Shown piece by piece: positions 54,405 to 63,550 of a stretch of DNA of 64,000 nt. Numbering within the stretch: position 1 is the stretch's first letter; each line of letters starts with the position of its first letter. The stretch is from positions 1 through 64,000 of the forward strand of contig CAJFTO010000010.1 in NCBI GenBank assembly GCA_904419955.1, in the 5' to 3' direction. This DNA is from Candidatus Roslinia caecavium. Its GTDB lineage: Bacteria; Bacillota; Clostridia; Monoglobales; Monoglobaceae. A program made the translations under genes and the position numbers. The notes under the pieces are model-generated. The model searched no databases. It had not been told where the DNA came from and saw only the letters and a program-made list of their open reading frames with translations.

Positions 54405-55274
54405 TTATTTATCGTATTCGGTATACGGCTTTTTATGCTTAAAATACAGGCCTATCAATCCCAAGCCCGTATGCGCGGTTATTATCGGTCCGACCTCGCT
54501 CGCGCTTATCGATCCGGGCTTTACCTTCTCCTCGAGCATGCCGCGAAGCTGTTCGGCCTTATCCGGCGCGTCCGTATGGAGGATAACGATCTCGTTTTTC
54601 TCCGGCTCGTCCATCCTCTCCAAGACGTAACCGACAAGGGTAGACATAGCCTTTTTCATGCCCCTTACCTTTTTATAGGCCTCGACCAGGCCGTCCGTCA
54701 CCATCAAAATAGGTTTGATATCGAGTATCTTGCTGATCGCCATAGCCGTCGGCTTTATCCTGCCGCCCTTTTGCAGAAACGTCAGGTCGTCTACGATAAA
54801 ATACGCCGTATCCCGATTGAAACATTCTTCTACGTAGGCTATTATCCCCTCCTTACCAGCTCCGCGCTTCGCCATCTCGGCCGCTTCTATGACCGGACGC
54901 CCCAGCGCCATCGCGTACATTTTGGAGTCGACCACAGTTATATCGTACCCCTCGTCTCTAAGCTGAGACGCGACCATGTTCGCGGTCGCGTTTATACCGC
55001 TGCCCTTAGCAGATATGGAAATATATATTATCTGATCTTCCCTATCGTACTTTCTAAAGATATCCTCCAGATCGAGCGGCGACATCTGCCCGGTCTTAGG
55101 ATATTCCCCCTCGTGCTCCTTCAATTTATTATAAAAATCCTGCGCGCTCATGTTTATATCCGCCGTAAGCTCTTCTCCGCCAATGATCAGCGAAAAAGGC
55201 AGTATCTCTATTCCAAGTCTGAGCGCGACCTCCTTTTCAATATCCGCCGCTCTGTCGGTTATGATCCTTACCAT
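54405..55274 (-). CDS. DegV family fatty-acid-binding protein
   Basis: A 289-residue DegV protein that binds a fatty acid and, as FakB in Staphylococcus, hands it to the FakA kinase. N-terminal VRIITDRAADIEKEVALRLGIEILPFSLIIGGEEL, then KTGQMSPLDLEDIF, then SAKGSGINATANMV, and a C-terminal lid with GPIITAHTGLGLIGLYFKHKKP. No FakA gene is visible in the window. Confidence 0.93.
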   Translation of the reverse strand: MVRIITDRAADIEKEVALRLGIEILPFSLIIGGEELTADINMSAQDFYNKLKEHEGEYPKTGQMSPLDLEDIFRKYDREDQIIYISISAKGSGINATANMVASQLRDEGYDITVVDSKMYAMALGRPVIEAAEMAKRGAGKEGIIAYVEECFNRDTAYFIVDDLTFLQKGGRIKPTAMAISKILDIKPILMVTDGLVEAYKKVRGMKKAMSTLVGYVLERMDEPEKNEIVILHTDAPDKAEQLRGMLEEKVKPGSISASEVGPIITAHTGLGLIGLYFKHKKPYTEYDK

Positions 55275-55437
55275 ATCAAGCGCTCCTTTCGGTACTGTAT
55301 CGCCATAGCTTACAGCGGCGCCGCGGCGCGATTTGCAAGCTACGCTTTTTCTATAATCAAATATCGAACGTTATCGTTCCGCATCTTTATATTTATATCC
55401 CTGTTCCCGCGCGGCGTATCGGCGTAAAATACCGATC

Positions 55438-55941
55438 CTAAACCTCGTCCGGGAAACGTCCTTCGGTCTGCAAATCCTCAAAGCCGCCCTGTCTGAGCGC
55501 CTCGTATACTATTATCGCCGCCGAATTGCTGAGATTGAGCGAACGTTTGTTCTCGCGCATCGGTATCCGGATACACTTTTCGATATGCTCGCGCAGCAGA
55601 TCCTCCGGAAGGCCTTTCGTCTCTTTTCCGAATACGAAGAACAGCTCCCTGTCTCCGTTGTTTACATAATCCATATCCGAATACGTCTTCTTAGCCTTTG
55701 TCGAGCAAAAATAGAAATCGCCTTCAGGATACTTATCCAGGACTTCGCCGAACGAATCATATTCATGTATCTCCAGCTCGTCCCAGTAATCCAGTCCGGC
55801 CCGCTTTACCTGTTTATCGCTTATATCGAACCCGAGCGGATGCACCAGATGCAAAGCCGCTCCTATCACGGAACACGTTCTCGATATGTTGCCCGTGTTC
55901 GAAGGTATCTCGGGCTCTACCAAAACTACGTTTATCTTCAT
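55438..55941 (-). CDS. trmL: tRNA (cytidine(34)-2'-O)-methyltransferase TrmL
   Basis: A 167-residue SPOUT methyltransferase for the wobble base of tRNA-Leu. The knot signature is visible: LVEPEIPSNTGNISRTCSVIGAALHLVHPLGF at the N-terminus and FGKETKGLPEDLL, IRIPMRENKRSLNLSNSAAIIVYEALRQ at the C-terminus. Full length. It lies between yifB and degV on the same strand. Confidence 0.95.
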   Translation of the reverse strand: MKINVVLVEPEIPSNTGNISRTCSVIGAALHLVHPLGFDISDKQVKRAGLDYWDELEIHEYDSFGEVLDKYPEGDFYFCSTKAKKTYSDMDYVNNGDRELFFVFGKETKGLPEDLLREHIEKCIRIPMRENKRSLNLSNSAAIIVYEALRQGGFEDLQTEGRFPDEV

Positions 55942-56018
55942 TTTCAGTATTACTCCTAATCGTCTTTTATATAGTAATCTTTATTTATACGCCGTGCGGG
56001 GCGCAAACCCCGGACGTT

Positions 56019-57554
56019 CTATCTCCAAAACTTGCGGTCGAGCGCGCGGTATTGGATAGCCTCTACCACATGCAGGGTCTTGATCTTCTCGCTTCCGTCG
56101 AGATCGGCGATAGTTCTCGCCACCTTGAGTATCCTGTTATGCGCTCTCGCGCTGAGGCCGAGCTTGTCGTAAGCGTCTCTTAGCAGTCGGTTCGTATCCT
56201 CGTCCAGCTCGCAGTACTTCTCCATCATATCCGGGGTCAGGTTGCTGTTTGAGAATATCCCCGTCCCTTTATATCTCTCGTTCTGTATCCGTCTCGCCTT
56301 ATCGACCCTCTTCTTGATATCGGCCGAGCTTTCTTCGCTGTCGCTCTTCTTCTCGAGCTCGCTGTACTCCACCGCGGGAACCTCGATATGCAGGTCTATC
56401 CTGTCGAGCAGAGGACCGCTCACCTTGTTCAGATACTTGGCTATCTTCTGCTGCGAGCATATACACTCGCGCTTGGCGTCGTTGTAGTAGCCGCATGGAC
56501 AAGGGTTCATCGACGCGACCAACATGATGTTGCATGGATATGTGATCGTTCCGTTCACTCGGGAAATTGTAACCATCCCGTCCTCGAGAGGCTGACGCAT
56601 AACCTCGAGCGCGTCCCGCCTGAACTCTGGCAGCTCGTCCATAAACAGCACGCCGTTGTGAGCGAGGCTTATCTCGCCCGGCTTCGGATACGAACCCCCG
56701 CCGGACAACCCGACCGCCGAGATCGTGTGGTGCGGGCTCCTGAACGGCCGTTCTCCGACTATCGGCTCGCCCTTGGGCAGACAGCCCGCTATGCTGTGTA
56801 TCTTGGTCGCCTCGAGCGCCTCGTCGAAGGTCATATCCGGAAGTATCGAAGGGATGCGCCGCGCAAGCATGGTCTTGCCCGAACCCGGAGGCCCGATAAA
56901 AAGCATGTTATGCCCGCCCGCCGCGGCAACCTCGATAGCCCTTTTCGCGTTCTTCTGACCCTTTACCTGGTTGAAGTCGGGCATCATCTTATTCTTTTTG
57001 GAGAACGCGCTTTCGACGTCTACCTTGACCGGACTCAGCCGGTTTATTCCGCTTAGGTGATCCATTATCTGATTCAGATTTTTAACTCCGTATACCTCAA
57101 GTCCCTCCACCATAGCGGCTTCTTCGGCGTTTTCGAGAGGCAGAAATACCCGTTTCCGCCCCGCCTGATACGCGCAGATGGCCATCGGCAGCGCCCCGTT
57201 TACATGTCTTAGATCGCCGCTGAGAGACAGCTCGCCCATAAACGAGCAATCCTCAAGCCCGTCCGCAGATATCTGACCGGACGCGGCGAGTATGGACAGC
57301 GCGATCGGCAGATCCAAATACGCGCCCTCCTTCTTTATATCGGCCGGAGCCAGGTTGACCACGATCTTAACGTTCGGCATTTTAAAGCCGCATTTTGCGA
57401 TCGCCGACCTTATGCGCTCCTTCGACTCGCGCACCGAAGCGTCCGGGAGCCCCACTATCTCCAGACTCGGATATCCGCGCCCGACCGACGACTCTACGTT
57501 TATCGTGTAGCCGTCGATCCCGTACAGACCGGTACTGTTGATGTTTGCAATCAT
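56019..57554 (-). CDS. YifB/ComM family AAA+ ATPase
   Basis: A 511-residue Mg-chelatase-like AAA+ protein of the YifB/ComM group; ComM aids branch migration during natural transformation. N-terminal lon-like domain (GYTINVESSVGRGYPSLEIVGLPDASVRESKERIRSAI), Walker A GPPGSGKT near residue 220, Walker B LFMDELPEF near 300, and the C-terminal SARAHNRILKVARTIADLDG block. Full length. Confidence 0.95.
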   Translation of the reverse strand: MIANINSTGLYGIDGYTINVESSVGRGYPSLEIVGLPDASVRESKERIRSAIAKCGFKMPNVKIVVNLAPADIKKEGAYLDLPIALSILAASGQISADGLEDCSFMGELSLSGDLRHVNGALPMAICAYQAGRKRVFLPLENAEEAAMVEGLEVYGVKNLNQIMDHLSGINRLSPVKVDVESAFSKKNKMMPDFNQVKGQKNAKRAIEVAAAGGHNMLFIGPPGSGKTMLARRIPSILPDMTFDEALEATKIHSIAGCLPKGEPIVGERPFRSPHHTISAVGLSGGGSYPKPGEISLAHNGVLFMDELPEFRRDALEVMRQPLEDGMVTISRVNGTITYPCNIMLVASMNPCPCGYYNDAKRECICSQQKIAKYLNKVSGPLLDRIDLHIEVPAVEYSELEKKSDSEESSADIKKRVDKARRIQNERYKGTGIFSNSNLTPDMMEKYCELDEDTNRLLRDAYDKLGLSARAHNRILKVARTIADLDGSEKIKTLHVVEAIQYRALDRKFWR

Positions 57555-57629
57555 TCTATCACTTCCCCAATTTTATCTTTAGTACGCCGCCGTCTATTCG
57601 GCGTTTGGCTCAAATCCGGAACAAATATG

Positions 57630-58517
57630 CTATATCTCTATATACAGCTTATCGAACTCAGTCTTTGAAAAGTATTTAACTATCACCGGCTCGAACAACA
57701 CTCCCTCTCGTATCTTTATCTCGGGATGTTTTATCGTCTCCTGTATAGCCTTGTATACAAAGCCCGCGGCTATGTTGGCCGCTTCGACTATATTCTCTCC
57801 GCCGAGCAGGGCGCCGGTCAGCACGCTCGTATACACGTCGCCGGTACCGTGAAACGGACGGTTGATATATCCGCAGTTGATCTTATAGTATTTATCGCTC
57901 TTTGAATCGTAGACCGCGACGCACATCGAATTTTCCGAATCCATCACGCTTGTGATAACTATATCCTTAGCCCCCGTCTCCCTAAGCCTCGAGAGATAAT
58001 CCTTTATCTTCGCGTTGTTAAGCGGCGCCGTCGGATATTCCTCGCCGATAAGCAGGCTCGCCTCGGTGACGTTGGGGGTTATTATATCGGCTACGCCGCA
58101 GAGCTTTTTCATTCCGGCGAGCTGATCCTTCATCCTGTCGCTGTAGAGATTTCCCGTACCAAGCGCGACGTCTCCCAGCACCGGATCCACCACCGTCATA
58201 CTGCCGCGCTTTTTGCGATCGGCCATAAAGTTACAAGTTATATCTATCTGCTCCGCGCTCCCCATATATCCGCTGTATATCGCGTCGAACTCCAGTCCTA
58301 TATCGTTCCAATGTTTTATTATCTTGGGCATCTCCGCCGTCAGATCGCAAAATGTATAGTTCTTAAACTCATAGGTGTGCGTGGACAGCACCGCCGTGGG
58401 AAGCGGACAGACCTCCACCTTCATAGCCGACAGTATCGGTATGATCTCTGTAAGCGAGACCTTCCCGAACCCGGACATGTCGTGTATAGCGCACACTCTT
58501 GGTATTATATTATTCAT
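57630..58517 (-). CDS. Pyridoxamine/pyridoxal kinase
   Basis: A 295-residue ribokinase-fold enzyme of the pyridoxal kinase (PdxY-like) type, salvaging vitamin B6 to PLP. Motifs: N-terminal HDMSGFGKVSLTEIIPILSAMKVEVCPLPTAVLSTHT, VVDPVLGD near 125, TPNVTEASLLIG near 165, and the anion-hole/catalytic GTGDVYTSVLTGALLGG near 230. Full length. Confidence 0.92.
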   Translation of the reverse strand: MNNIIPRVCAIHDMSGFGKVSLTEIIPILSAMKVEVCPLPTAVLSTHTYEFKNYTFCDLTAEMPKIIKHWNDIGLEFDAIYSGYMGSAEQIDITCNFMADRKKRGSMTVVDPVLGDVALGTGNLYSDRMKDQLAGMKKLCGVADIITPNVTEASLLIGEEYPTAPLNNAKIKDYLSRLRETGAKDIVITSVMDSENSMCVAVYDSKSDKYYKINCGYINRPFHGTGDVYTSVLTGALLGGENIVEAANIAAGFVYKAIQETIKHPEIKIREGVLFEPVIVKYFSKTEFDKLYIEI

Positions 58518-58552
58518 CGTATTCTCCTTAAATCTATTTATAGGCTCGGACC

Positions 58553-59278
58553 TCAGTCGCCGTTTTTGAGTTTTTCCAGCTCGTCTTCGCCGAGTTCCCT
58601 TATCTCTCCGGGTCTTAGCTCCGGATCCAGCTCGAGTCCGTTTATCCTTATACGCTTTAGATACTGCACCTCGCAGCCGAGCGCGGAAAACATCCGCTTG
58701 ACCTGATGGAACTTACCCTCGGTTATCTCGATCTCGGCCTTCGCGGCTCCGCTTTCCTCTCCCGGGTCGATTATTTTCAGCTTCGCCGGAGCGCATACGT
58801 ATCCGTCCTCTAAGGTCAGCCCTTTTTCCGTCAGCTCCGCCGCTTCCGCGCTAAGGCTCCCGCTCGCCTCTACGTAATACGTTTTGGGAACGTGTTTCGC
58901 CGGGCTCAGCAGTTCATGAGCGAGAGCTCCGTCGTCGGTAATGATAAGCAGACCCTCGGCGTCTATATCCAGCCTGCCCATCGGAAACGGCTTAAAATGC
59001 TGAAACCGCTCCGGCACAAGCTCCAAAACGACCGGCTGTCTTTTATCAAACGTGGCCGATATATACCCGGCCGGTTTGTTGAGCTCTAAGTAAATATGCT
59101 CTCTGTATTCAAGCTCCTCTCCGCCTAAAAACACCCGACTCTCGAGCGAGACCTTGGTATCCGGTTTGAGCGCCGCGGCGTCCATCCCTTCGACCTCGAC
59201 CATTCCGCGCTTGATCAGCTTTTTGATCTCGCTCCGGGTCCCCGCGCCGCAGTCGGCGAGAAATTTATCAAGTCTCAT
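58553..59278 (-). CDS. 16S rRNA pseudouridine synthase, RsuA/RluB-type
   Basis: A 241-residue enzyme with an N-terminal S4 RNA-binding domain (MRLDKFLADCGAGTRSEIKKLIKRGMVEVEG), the catalytic motif GRLDIDAEGLLIITDDG near residue 100 (catalytic Asp) and the KFHQVKRMFSALG block near 205. RsuA-like enzymes modify a uridine of 16S rRNA. A separate promoter was not identified. Confidence 0.92.
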   Translation of the reverse strand: MRLDKFLADCGAGTRSEIKKLIKRGMVEVEGMDAAALKPDTKVSLESRVFLGGEELEYREHIYLELNKPAGYISATFDKRQPVVLELVPERFQHFKPFPMGRLDIDAEGLLIITDDGALAHELLSPAKHVPKTYYVEASGSLSAEAAELTEKGLTLEDGYVCAPAKLKIIDPGEESGAAKAEIEITEGKFHQVKRMFSALGCEVQYLKRIRINGLELDPELRPGEIRELGEDELEKLKNGD

Positions 59279-59574
59279 AAAAATTCTCCAATTCTCTCAT
59301 AATTATTTGCTCCGCGGCATATTATTCAATAAAAGGCTCTCCCGCCGCCCTATAAGCGCAAGCTTAAGCGGCGGACGTATATCTATCGGCCGCTAAGGCG
59401 CGCCGCGTATAAATTTGACCCTATCGATCGCTAACCCCTGACGCGGACCAAGCGGAACGATCTATCCGAATAAATTTCAGATAGTCCCGCCGAAAAGCGC
59501 GTCCTATTTCGTTTGAAAACGCCGCCGCGTATCCAAAACGGCCGCGCGGCGCCAAACGGCCGGAGGTGAAAGGC

Positions 59575-60015
59575 TTGCGCGTTTTTTTCACAAGACACAA
59601 GATAAAATTAGTAATAATATCCATAGCCGCTATTACTATAGGCCTCGTATTTCTCTTATTTTCCGTAGACAACCGCTCGAACGGCGAATACGTCTCTTTC
59701 ATAACTTCGTTCGGCTGGGAAGTCGATCCGTCGCCGAAAGAGATCTCGCACATAACCATCCCGTCCGAGTTCGACGGCGTATATAACGCATACAACCGGA
59801 TAGCCTCGGGCTCCGGCTTCGACCTTACCCCGTACCGCGGGAAAAACGTAACGCGTTATTCGTACAAAGTACTAAACCACGCCGAATCGGATACCGGGCT
59901 TATATACGCGAACGTATTCGTATACCGCGGCGAGATCGTCTCCGGAGATATAACCTCGCAGGAGACCGGCGGTTTTACTATCCCTATTTCGGATACGTCC
60001 GGAAAAATCAATTAG
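59575..60015 (+). CDS. DUF4830 domain membrane-anchored protein
   Basis: A protein of about 146 residues: one N-terminal membrane helix (about residues 12-32) and an outer domain of DUF4830 type (YVSFITSFGWEVDPSPKEISHITIPSEFDGVYNAYN...DLTPYRGK, then RYSYKVLNH and IYANVFVYRGEIVSGDI). The function is unknown. The likeliest start is TTG at 59575, eight bases after GGAGG; a GTG three codons upstream overlaps that site. The region 59279-59574 shows no other gene. Confidence 0.82.
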   Translation: MRVFFTRHKIKLVIISIAAITIGLVFLLFSVDNRSNGEYVSFITSFGWEVDPSPKEISHITIPSEFDGVYNAYNRIASGSGFDLTPYRGKNVTRYSYKVLNHAESDTGLIYANVFVYRGEIVSGDITSQETGGFTIPISDTSGKIN

Positions 60016-60177
60016 GATTATTATATCATACGAGTTAAAATTTAACAACATAATTTTATGGATAACGCAAATATAGATTTAAGGCGATTACGCCGCCGCA
60101 AAATATACAAAAATAAGCGGTATAAAACCGCTGCAACAATATGATCCAGATTAAAAAAATATATTATTACAACCGCT

Positions 60178-60237
60178 CGATCTCTCGGGCGGGAACGCCC
60201 CTCATAGGGTTCCGTATCTCCCGAGATCGCGTTTTTT
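60178..60237 (+). terminator. Branched hairpin with T-tract between convergent genes
   Basis: CGATCTC (60178-60184) pairs with GAGATCG (60223-60229), enclosing a CGGG/CCCG extension and a small GGGCG-GGAA-CGCCC stem with a GNRA-type loop; GTTTTTT follows on the plus strand. A further AGCGGT/ACCGCT hairpin lies 60 bases upstream. It would end the DUF4830 gene transcript. Confidence 0.7.
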
Positions 60238-60249
60238 AAACGTTTACGG

Positions 60250-60921
60250 CTAACACGCCTCGCCGGCTTTGAGCCCTCTGCGCTTCAGACCGGCTATATA
60301 CGAGACGAGCGGCAATTTCTTGTTATACAGGTTAACGAATCTGCCGACGATAAGCGCCGATATTATCGTACCGACTCCAAGCCCCTGCAGATGATGGAAA
60401 AAAATCAGCGACAAAACCAGAGCTATCGCGACAAGGGTAACGTCGAACATGATCTTAGTGGTTCCGAATCTCTTATTGAAAACCGTCGATATCGCCTTTA
60501 CCAGACCTTCGCCGGGAACCATGACCACGCCCGGAGCCACCTCTATACTTATTCCGACTCCCAATACCGCGCAGCCCAAAACGAGAGTTATCAGCTGAGT
60601 TAAAATACTGCTCGGCTCGAGCCAAAACAGCAAACTCATGCTGACGTCGATCACCGCGCTGAATACCACGTTTACCGCTATCTGCAAAAATTGTATCGGC
60701 TCAAACTTCTTCCTGAGCAGGAGCGCCTGAGCGATGATAAAAAGCATGTTCGTCACAAAACTCAGCTGTCCCAGCGTAAACGGGAACCTAAAGCTAAGCA
60801 CGTACGGCAAACTCGATATCGGCGAAGTTCCAAGCGCCGCTTTGGTTATCAACGCTATACCGAACGAGTTTATTATAACTCCTATGGTAAACCACAGGTA
60901 TCTGCAAATATATTTCTTCAC
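60250..60921 (-). CDS. YczE/YitT-type membrane protein
   Basis: A 223-residue protein with about five to six hydrophobic segments, of the YczE family (COG2364), whose members include a membrane protein required for bacillomycin production in Bacillus. The family start GVIINSFGIALITKAALGTSPISSLPYVLS and the VPGEGLVKAI motif are visible. The GTG start overlaps the TGA that would end the intact marR frame just upstream, so it is the second gene of a marR-yczE operon. Function unknown. Confidence 0.82.
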   Translation of the reverse strand: MKKYICRYLWFTIGVIINSFGIALITKAALGTSPISSLPYVLSFRFPFTLGQLSFVTNMLFIIAQALLLRKKFEPIQFLQIAVNVVFSAVIDVSMSLLFWLEPSSILTQLITLVLGCAVLGVGISIEVAPGVVMVPGEGLVKAISTVFNKRFGTTKIMFDVTLVAIALVLSLIFFHHLQGLGVGTIISALIVGRFVNLYNKKLPLVSYIAGLKRRGLKAGEAC

Positions 60922-61352
60922 TTATCTTCCTCCATTGCTTCGTAGTTTTTTATGATCTTCATAAACGTCCGCGTAAAACTCTCCCGCTCCTCCTACGGTA
61001 TATCGCCCCACGCGGCCTTATCGACTATCTCGAACGCCTCTTTAACGCGCTTCGCCCGCTCCTTGCCAAGCTCGGTCAAAAAAATATGCGTAACGCGCTT
61101 ATCTTTCTCGTCCGCTTCCCTTCTGACAAGTCCGCCGCTCTCCATCCGCGAAAGCAAGCTCGTAACGGTGGATTTATCAAGCGCGCAGCCTCTGCCTATA
61201 TCCTTTTGAGTGCAGCCGTCGTTTCCCGATAAAAAGTCCAATATCTTGGGCTGACCCGGCGTCAAATTGTCCGAAAGCGACCTTTTGGCAAACTCTCTGC
61301 TTGAGCGGTTAAATCCTATAAGAAGCAAATAGTGTAATTCGCGATAATCCAA
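60918..61352 (-). pseudogene. MarR-family regulator with an in-frame TAG
   Basis: The frame opens at TTG (61352, after GGAGGGG) and encodes a MarR winged-helix protein: the helix pair TQKDIGRGCALDKSTVTSLLSRME and wing VRREADEKDKRVTHIFLTELGKE are clear. Translation would stop at TAG (60995-60993) after 119 residues, in the last dimerisation helix. The same frame continues for 24 sense codons (EERESFTRTF...NYEAMEEDK) to a TGA that overlaps the yczE start. The intact frame of about 144 codons is the usual MarR length. A nonsense mutation or read-through is implied; recO uses TAG as a true stop, so TAG is not generally sense here. Confidence 0.8.
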
Positions 61353-61374
61353 AACTTTCCCCTCCGAATAAATA

Positions 61375-61388
61375 GTTTGAATTCAAAC
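61375..61388. promoter_or_regulatory. Palindromic operator GTTTGAATTCAAAC
   Basis: A perfect 14-bp palindrome at the predicted transcription start of the marR gene, six bases downstream of the -10 element. This is the typical place for MarR autoregulation. Confidence 0.7.
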
Positions 61389-61394
61389 AAATAT

Positions 61395-61423
61395 ATTATA
61401 TTACCCGTCAAAAAGTTTGTCAA
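61395..61423 (-). promoter_or_regulatory. Consensus promoter of marR-yczE
   Basis: Minus strand: TTGACA (61423-61418), 17-base spacer, TATAAT (61400-61395). Predicted start near 61388. Confidence 0.9.
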
Positions 61424-61462
61424 GATAATGAAACGCGGAAAAATAAACAAATATAACCGCAT

Positions 61463-61490
61463 AAAAAAACGTCGGATTCAGCAATCCGAC
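61463..61490 (-). terminator. Intrinsic terminator of the radical SAM gene
   Basis: GTCGGATT and AATCCGAC pair perfectly around a four-base loop, followed in the minus-strand RNA by GTTTTTTT. It lies 64 bases downstream of the gene's stop. Confidence 0.88.
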
Positions 61491-61553
61491 TATTATAATC
61501 GCTTGAATTTAAATATTCTAAAAACTAAACGCCAAGCGCGATCCTCCGACGGC

Positions 61554-62462
61554 TCAGATAAAGCTTATCTGCTCGTACTCGTCGATATTTTCGGGTTCGG
61601 CGCTCGCTCCTCCGCCCCGCGCGCGGTATTTTCGGCTTAGTCCGTATTTTTCGGAAACGGCCGCGAATCTTTCATAGTATCCGGCCGCGAATTCCTTTGG
61701 AACGTAGCCGCCGTCTTTATACAAAGCCTTTATACGCCCGAGTTTTTCCGGATATTCCCTGATCAGGAACTCGTAAAAGTTGGCCTTAGTCTCTCCTCTC
61801 AGATTGAGCGGACATGAGATTATATAATCGGCGCCTATAGCCCGCGCGCTTTTACATATCCCCTCGATATTCTCGTCCGAATCCGTCAGGTAGGGTATCG
61901 CGGGCATGAAATGAACGCCGACGTCGGCCCCGACCTTTTTCAGCTCTTTCAAAACGGAGAATCTTTCCGAAGAAGACGCCGCTCCCGGTTCGATCTTTCT
62001 TCGTATCTCCTCGTCCACGCACGTTATCGTAGCCGCAACCCTTACTTCGGTATAATACGCCAGCTCCTCGAACAGATCCAGGTCCCTTAAGATCAATTTT
62101 GACTTCGTCGAAACGTAGCATGGATTTCTGTATTTTATCAGCGTTTTCAACACGTCGCGCATGAGTCGATACCGCGCCTCGGCGGGCTGATAATTGTCCG
62201 TGACTCCGCCCAAATTTACGCTCTCCCGCTTCCAGTTCGGGCTCGATATTTGTTTTTCCAAACGTTCGGCTATATTGGCTTTTACGTAAATATTATCGAA
62301 AAAACCGCCTCCGCCGCCCATATATCTATGCGAATACACCGCGAAACAGTATACGCATCTATGCTCGCAGCCCCGGTAGATATTCAGATCCCACCTATAA
62401 GGAAAGCCGCTTTTTATGCGGTGGCAAGCCTCGGAGCATTTTATTTCGCAATATTCTCTCAT
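61554..62462 (-). CDS. Radical SAM protein, SplB-related
   Basis: A 302-residue radical SAM enzyme of the COG1533 family (related to spore photoproduct lyase). The cluster motif is CEHRCVYC (near residues 32-39), after YRWDLNIYRG. Further family blocks are GGVTDNYQPAEARYRLMRDVLKTL and STKSKLILRDLDL. The substrate is not evident. The ATG overlaps the GNAT stop codon (ATGA), so the pair is coupled. The Gly-rich stretch GGGGG near residue 50 is odd for the family. Confidence 0.85.
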   Translation of the reverse strand: MREYCEIKCSEACHRIKSGFPYRWDLNIYRGCEHRCVYCFAVYSHRYMGGGGGFFDNIYVKANIAERLEKQISSPNWKRESVNLGGVTDNYQPAEARYRLMRDVLKTLIKYRNPCYVSTKSKLILRDLDLFEELAYYTEVRVAATITCVDEEIRRKIEPGAASSSERFSVLKELKKVGADVGVHFMPAIPYLTDSDENIEGICKSARAIGADYIISCPLNLRGETKANFYEFLIREYPEKLGRIKALYKDGGYVPKEFAAGYYERFAAVSEKYGLSRKYRARGGGASAEPENIDEYEQISFI

Positions 62463-63061
62463 ACGAGTTTCTTTCTGTAATATACCATATCCGTCAAGTA
62501 CTCGCCGTTTAAACAGAGCGGGCTGTCGTAATAGTCTATATAAAAATCGCGTATCCTGTGGGAATACTCAAACCCGCAGCGCTTATAAAACTCGACCGCC
62601 GACTTACACTCCGGCATTCCGGCGAGCAGTATCGAGCAAAGCCCCTTATATTCATTTTCGACAAACTTAATCAGCCGCTTGCCAAAGCCGCGGTTTCTGT
62701 ATTCTTCCAGCACCGCTATATTCTTTATCTCAAAAACGTCTTCGAATACGTTCATGACCACGCATTCCCCGACGACCGCGCCGCCCGAACAGATAACGTA
62801 CATATCGCTTCTATCGAGATACATATCGATCATCTCTTCCTGCTTATCGGACATTAGAAGCAACTTAATAAACCTCTTTTTACGAGCGTCTATTTTATCG
62901 ATCTTAGCGTTTTTCAAAGCGTCGGCGCGCGTAATCTCAATTTGTTTTGTCCCCGAATCCTCGCGAATGTCTGCATAAAAATACGCTGCTTCTGTATTGC
63001 CGCTGTCTAAAACTACTCCGCCGGTTCCGCCCGACGCTAAATCTGTATTATCAAAATACAT
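62459..63061 (-). CDS. GNAT-family acetyltransferase
   Basis: A 200-residue protein with the GNAT core at about residues 88-165: VVGECVVMNVFEDVFEIKNIAVLEEYRNRGFGKRLIKFVENEY, with the acetyl-CoA motif A (R/Q-x-x-G-x-G/A type, here RNRGFG), and GMPECKSAVEFYKRCGFEYSHR. The N-terminal 65 residues are not typical for the family. The substrate is unknown. The ATG is preceded by AAGGAGGGG. Confidence 0.85.
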   Translation of the reverse strand: MYFDNTDLASGGTGGVVLDSGNTEAAYFYADIREDSGTKQIEITRADALKNAKIDKIDARKKRFIKLLLMSDKQEEMIDMYLDRSDMYVICSGGAVVGECVVMNVFEDVFEIKNIAVLEEYRNRGFGKRLIKFVENEYKGLCSILLAGMPECKSAVEFYKRCGFEYSHRIRDFYIDYYDSPLCLNGEYLTDMVYYRKKLV

Positions 63062-63326
63062 TGCAACCCCTCCTTATTACAAACTATTTACGCATTATAC
63101 CAAAATCTCAGACGCCGCTTTTATATTTGTAATAAGTCAGGGCAAATAAAAACAAAATTAATAATACTTTATGTCAACCCAACACTTTTCAAACACATTC
63201 GGCGTCTTTACATTTTGATGTCATAAAATCCGTATTATTTTTCTTGGTTAAATTATCCAACTCAAATATATATTTTTCTCAATTCCTACAAATATGTCTT
63301 AAATTAATTATACATTTTTGTAAGTT

Positions 63327-63343
63327 TTACAATATTATTGTAA
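63327..63343. promoter_or_regulatory. Palindrome TTACAATATTATTGTAA
   Basis: A perfect 8-bp-arm palindrome. Its 13-base core ACAATATTATTGT is the same as in the palindrome upstream of the adk promoter (38821-38839). A regulator box is plausible. Confidence 0.4.
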
Positions 63344-63520
63344 CATATAATTCTCAAATAGGAATATCTTTTTACATTATACGCAAATTATCTGTAACAA
63401 TTCTCAAATTATCCATGCAAATATTTTTCACAGGAATTTACTACATTACAGATTTTTTACGCTTAAACCAAAATGTTAATTTTCTTATATTCTTTAATCG
63501 CGGCGGCAATGCGCGGCCGC

Positions 63521-63550
63521 AAAAAAAGCCGGACGCAAATATGCGCCCGG
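63521..63550 (-). terminator. Intrinsic terminator of folD
   Basis: In minus-strand RNA CCGGGCGCA pairs with TGCGTCCGG over nine positions with one G-U, then a C and TTTTTTT. It lies 25 bases past the folD stop. Confidence 0.9.
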
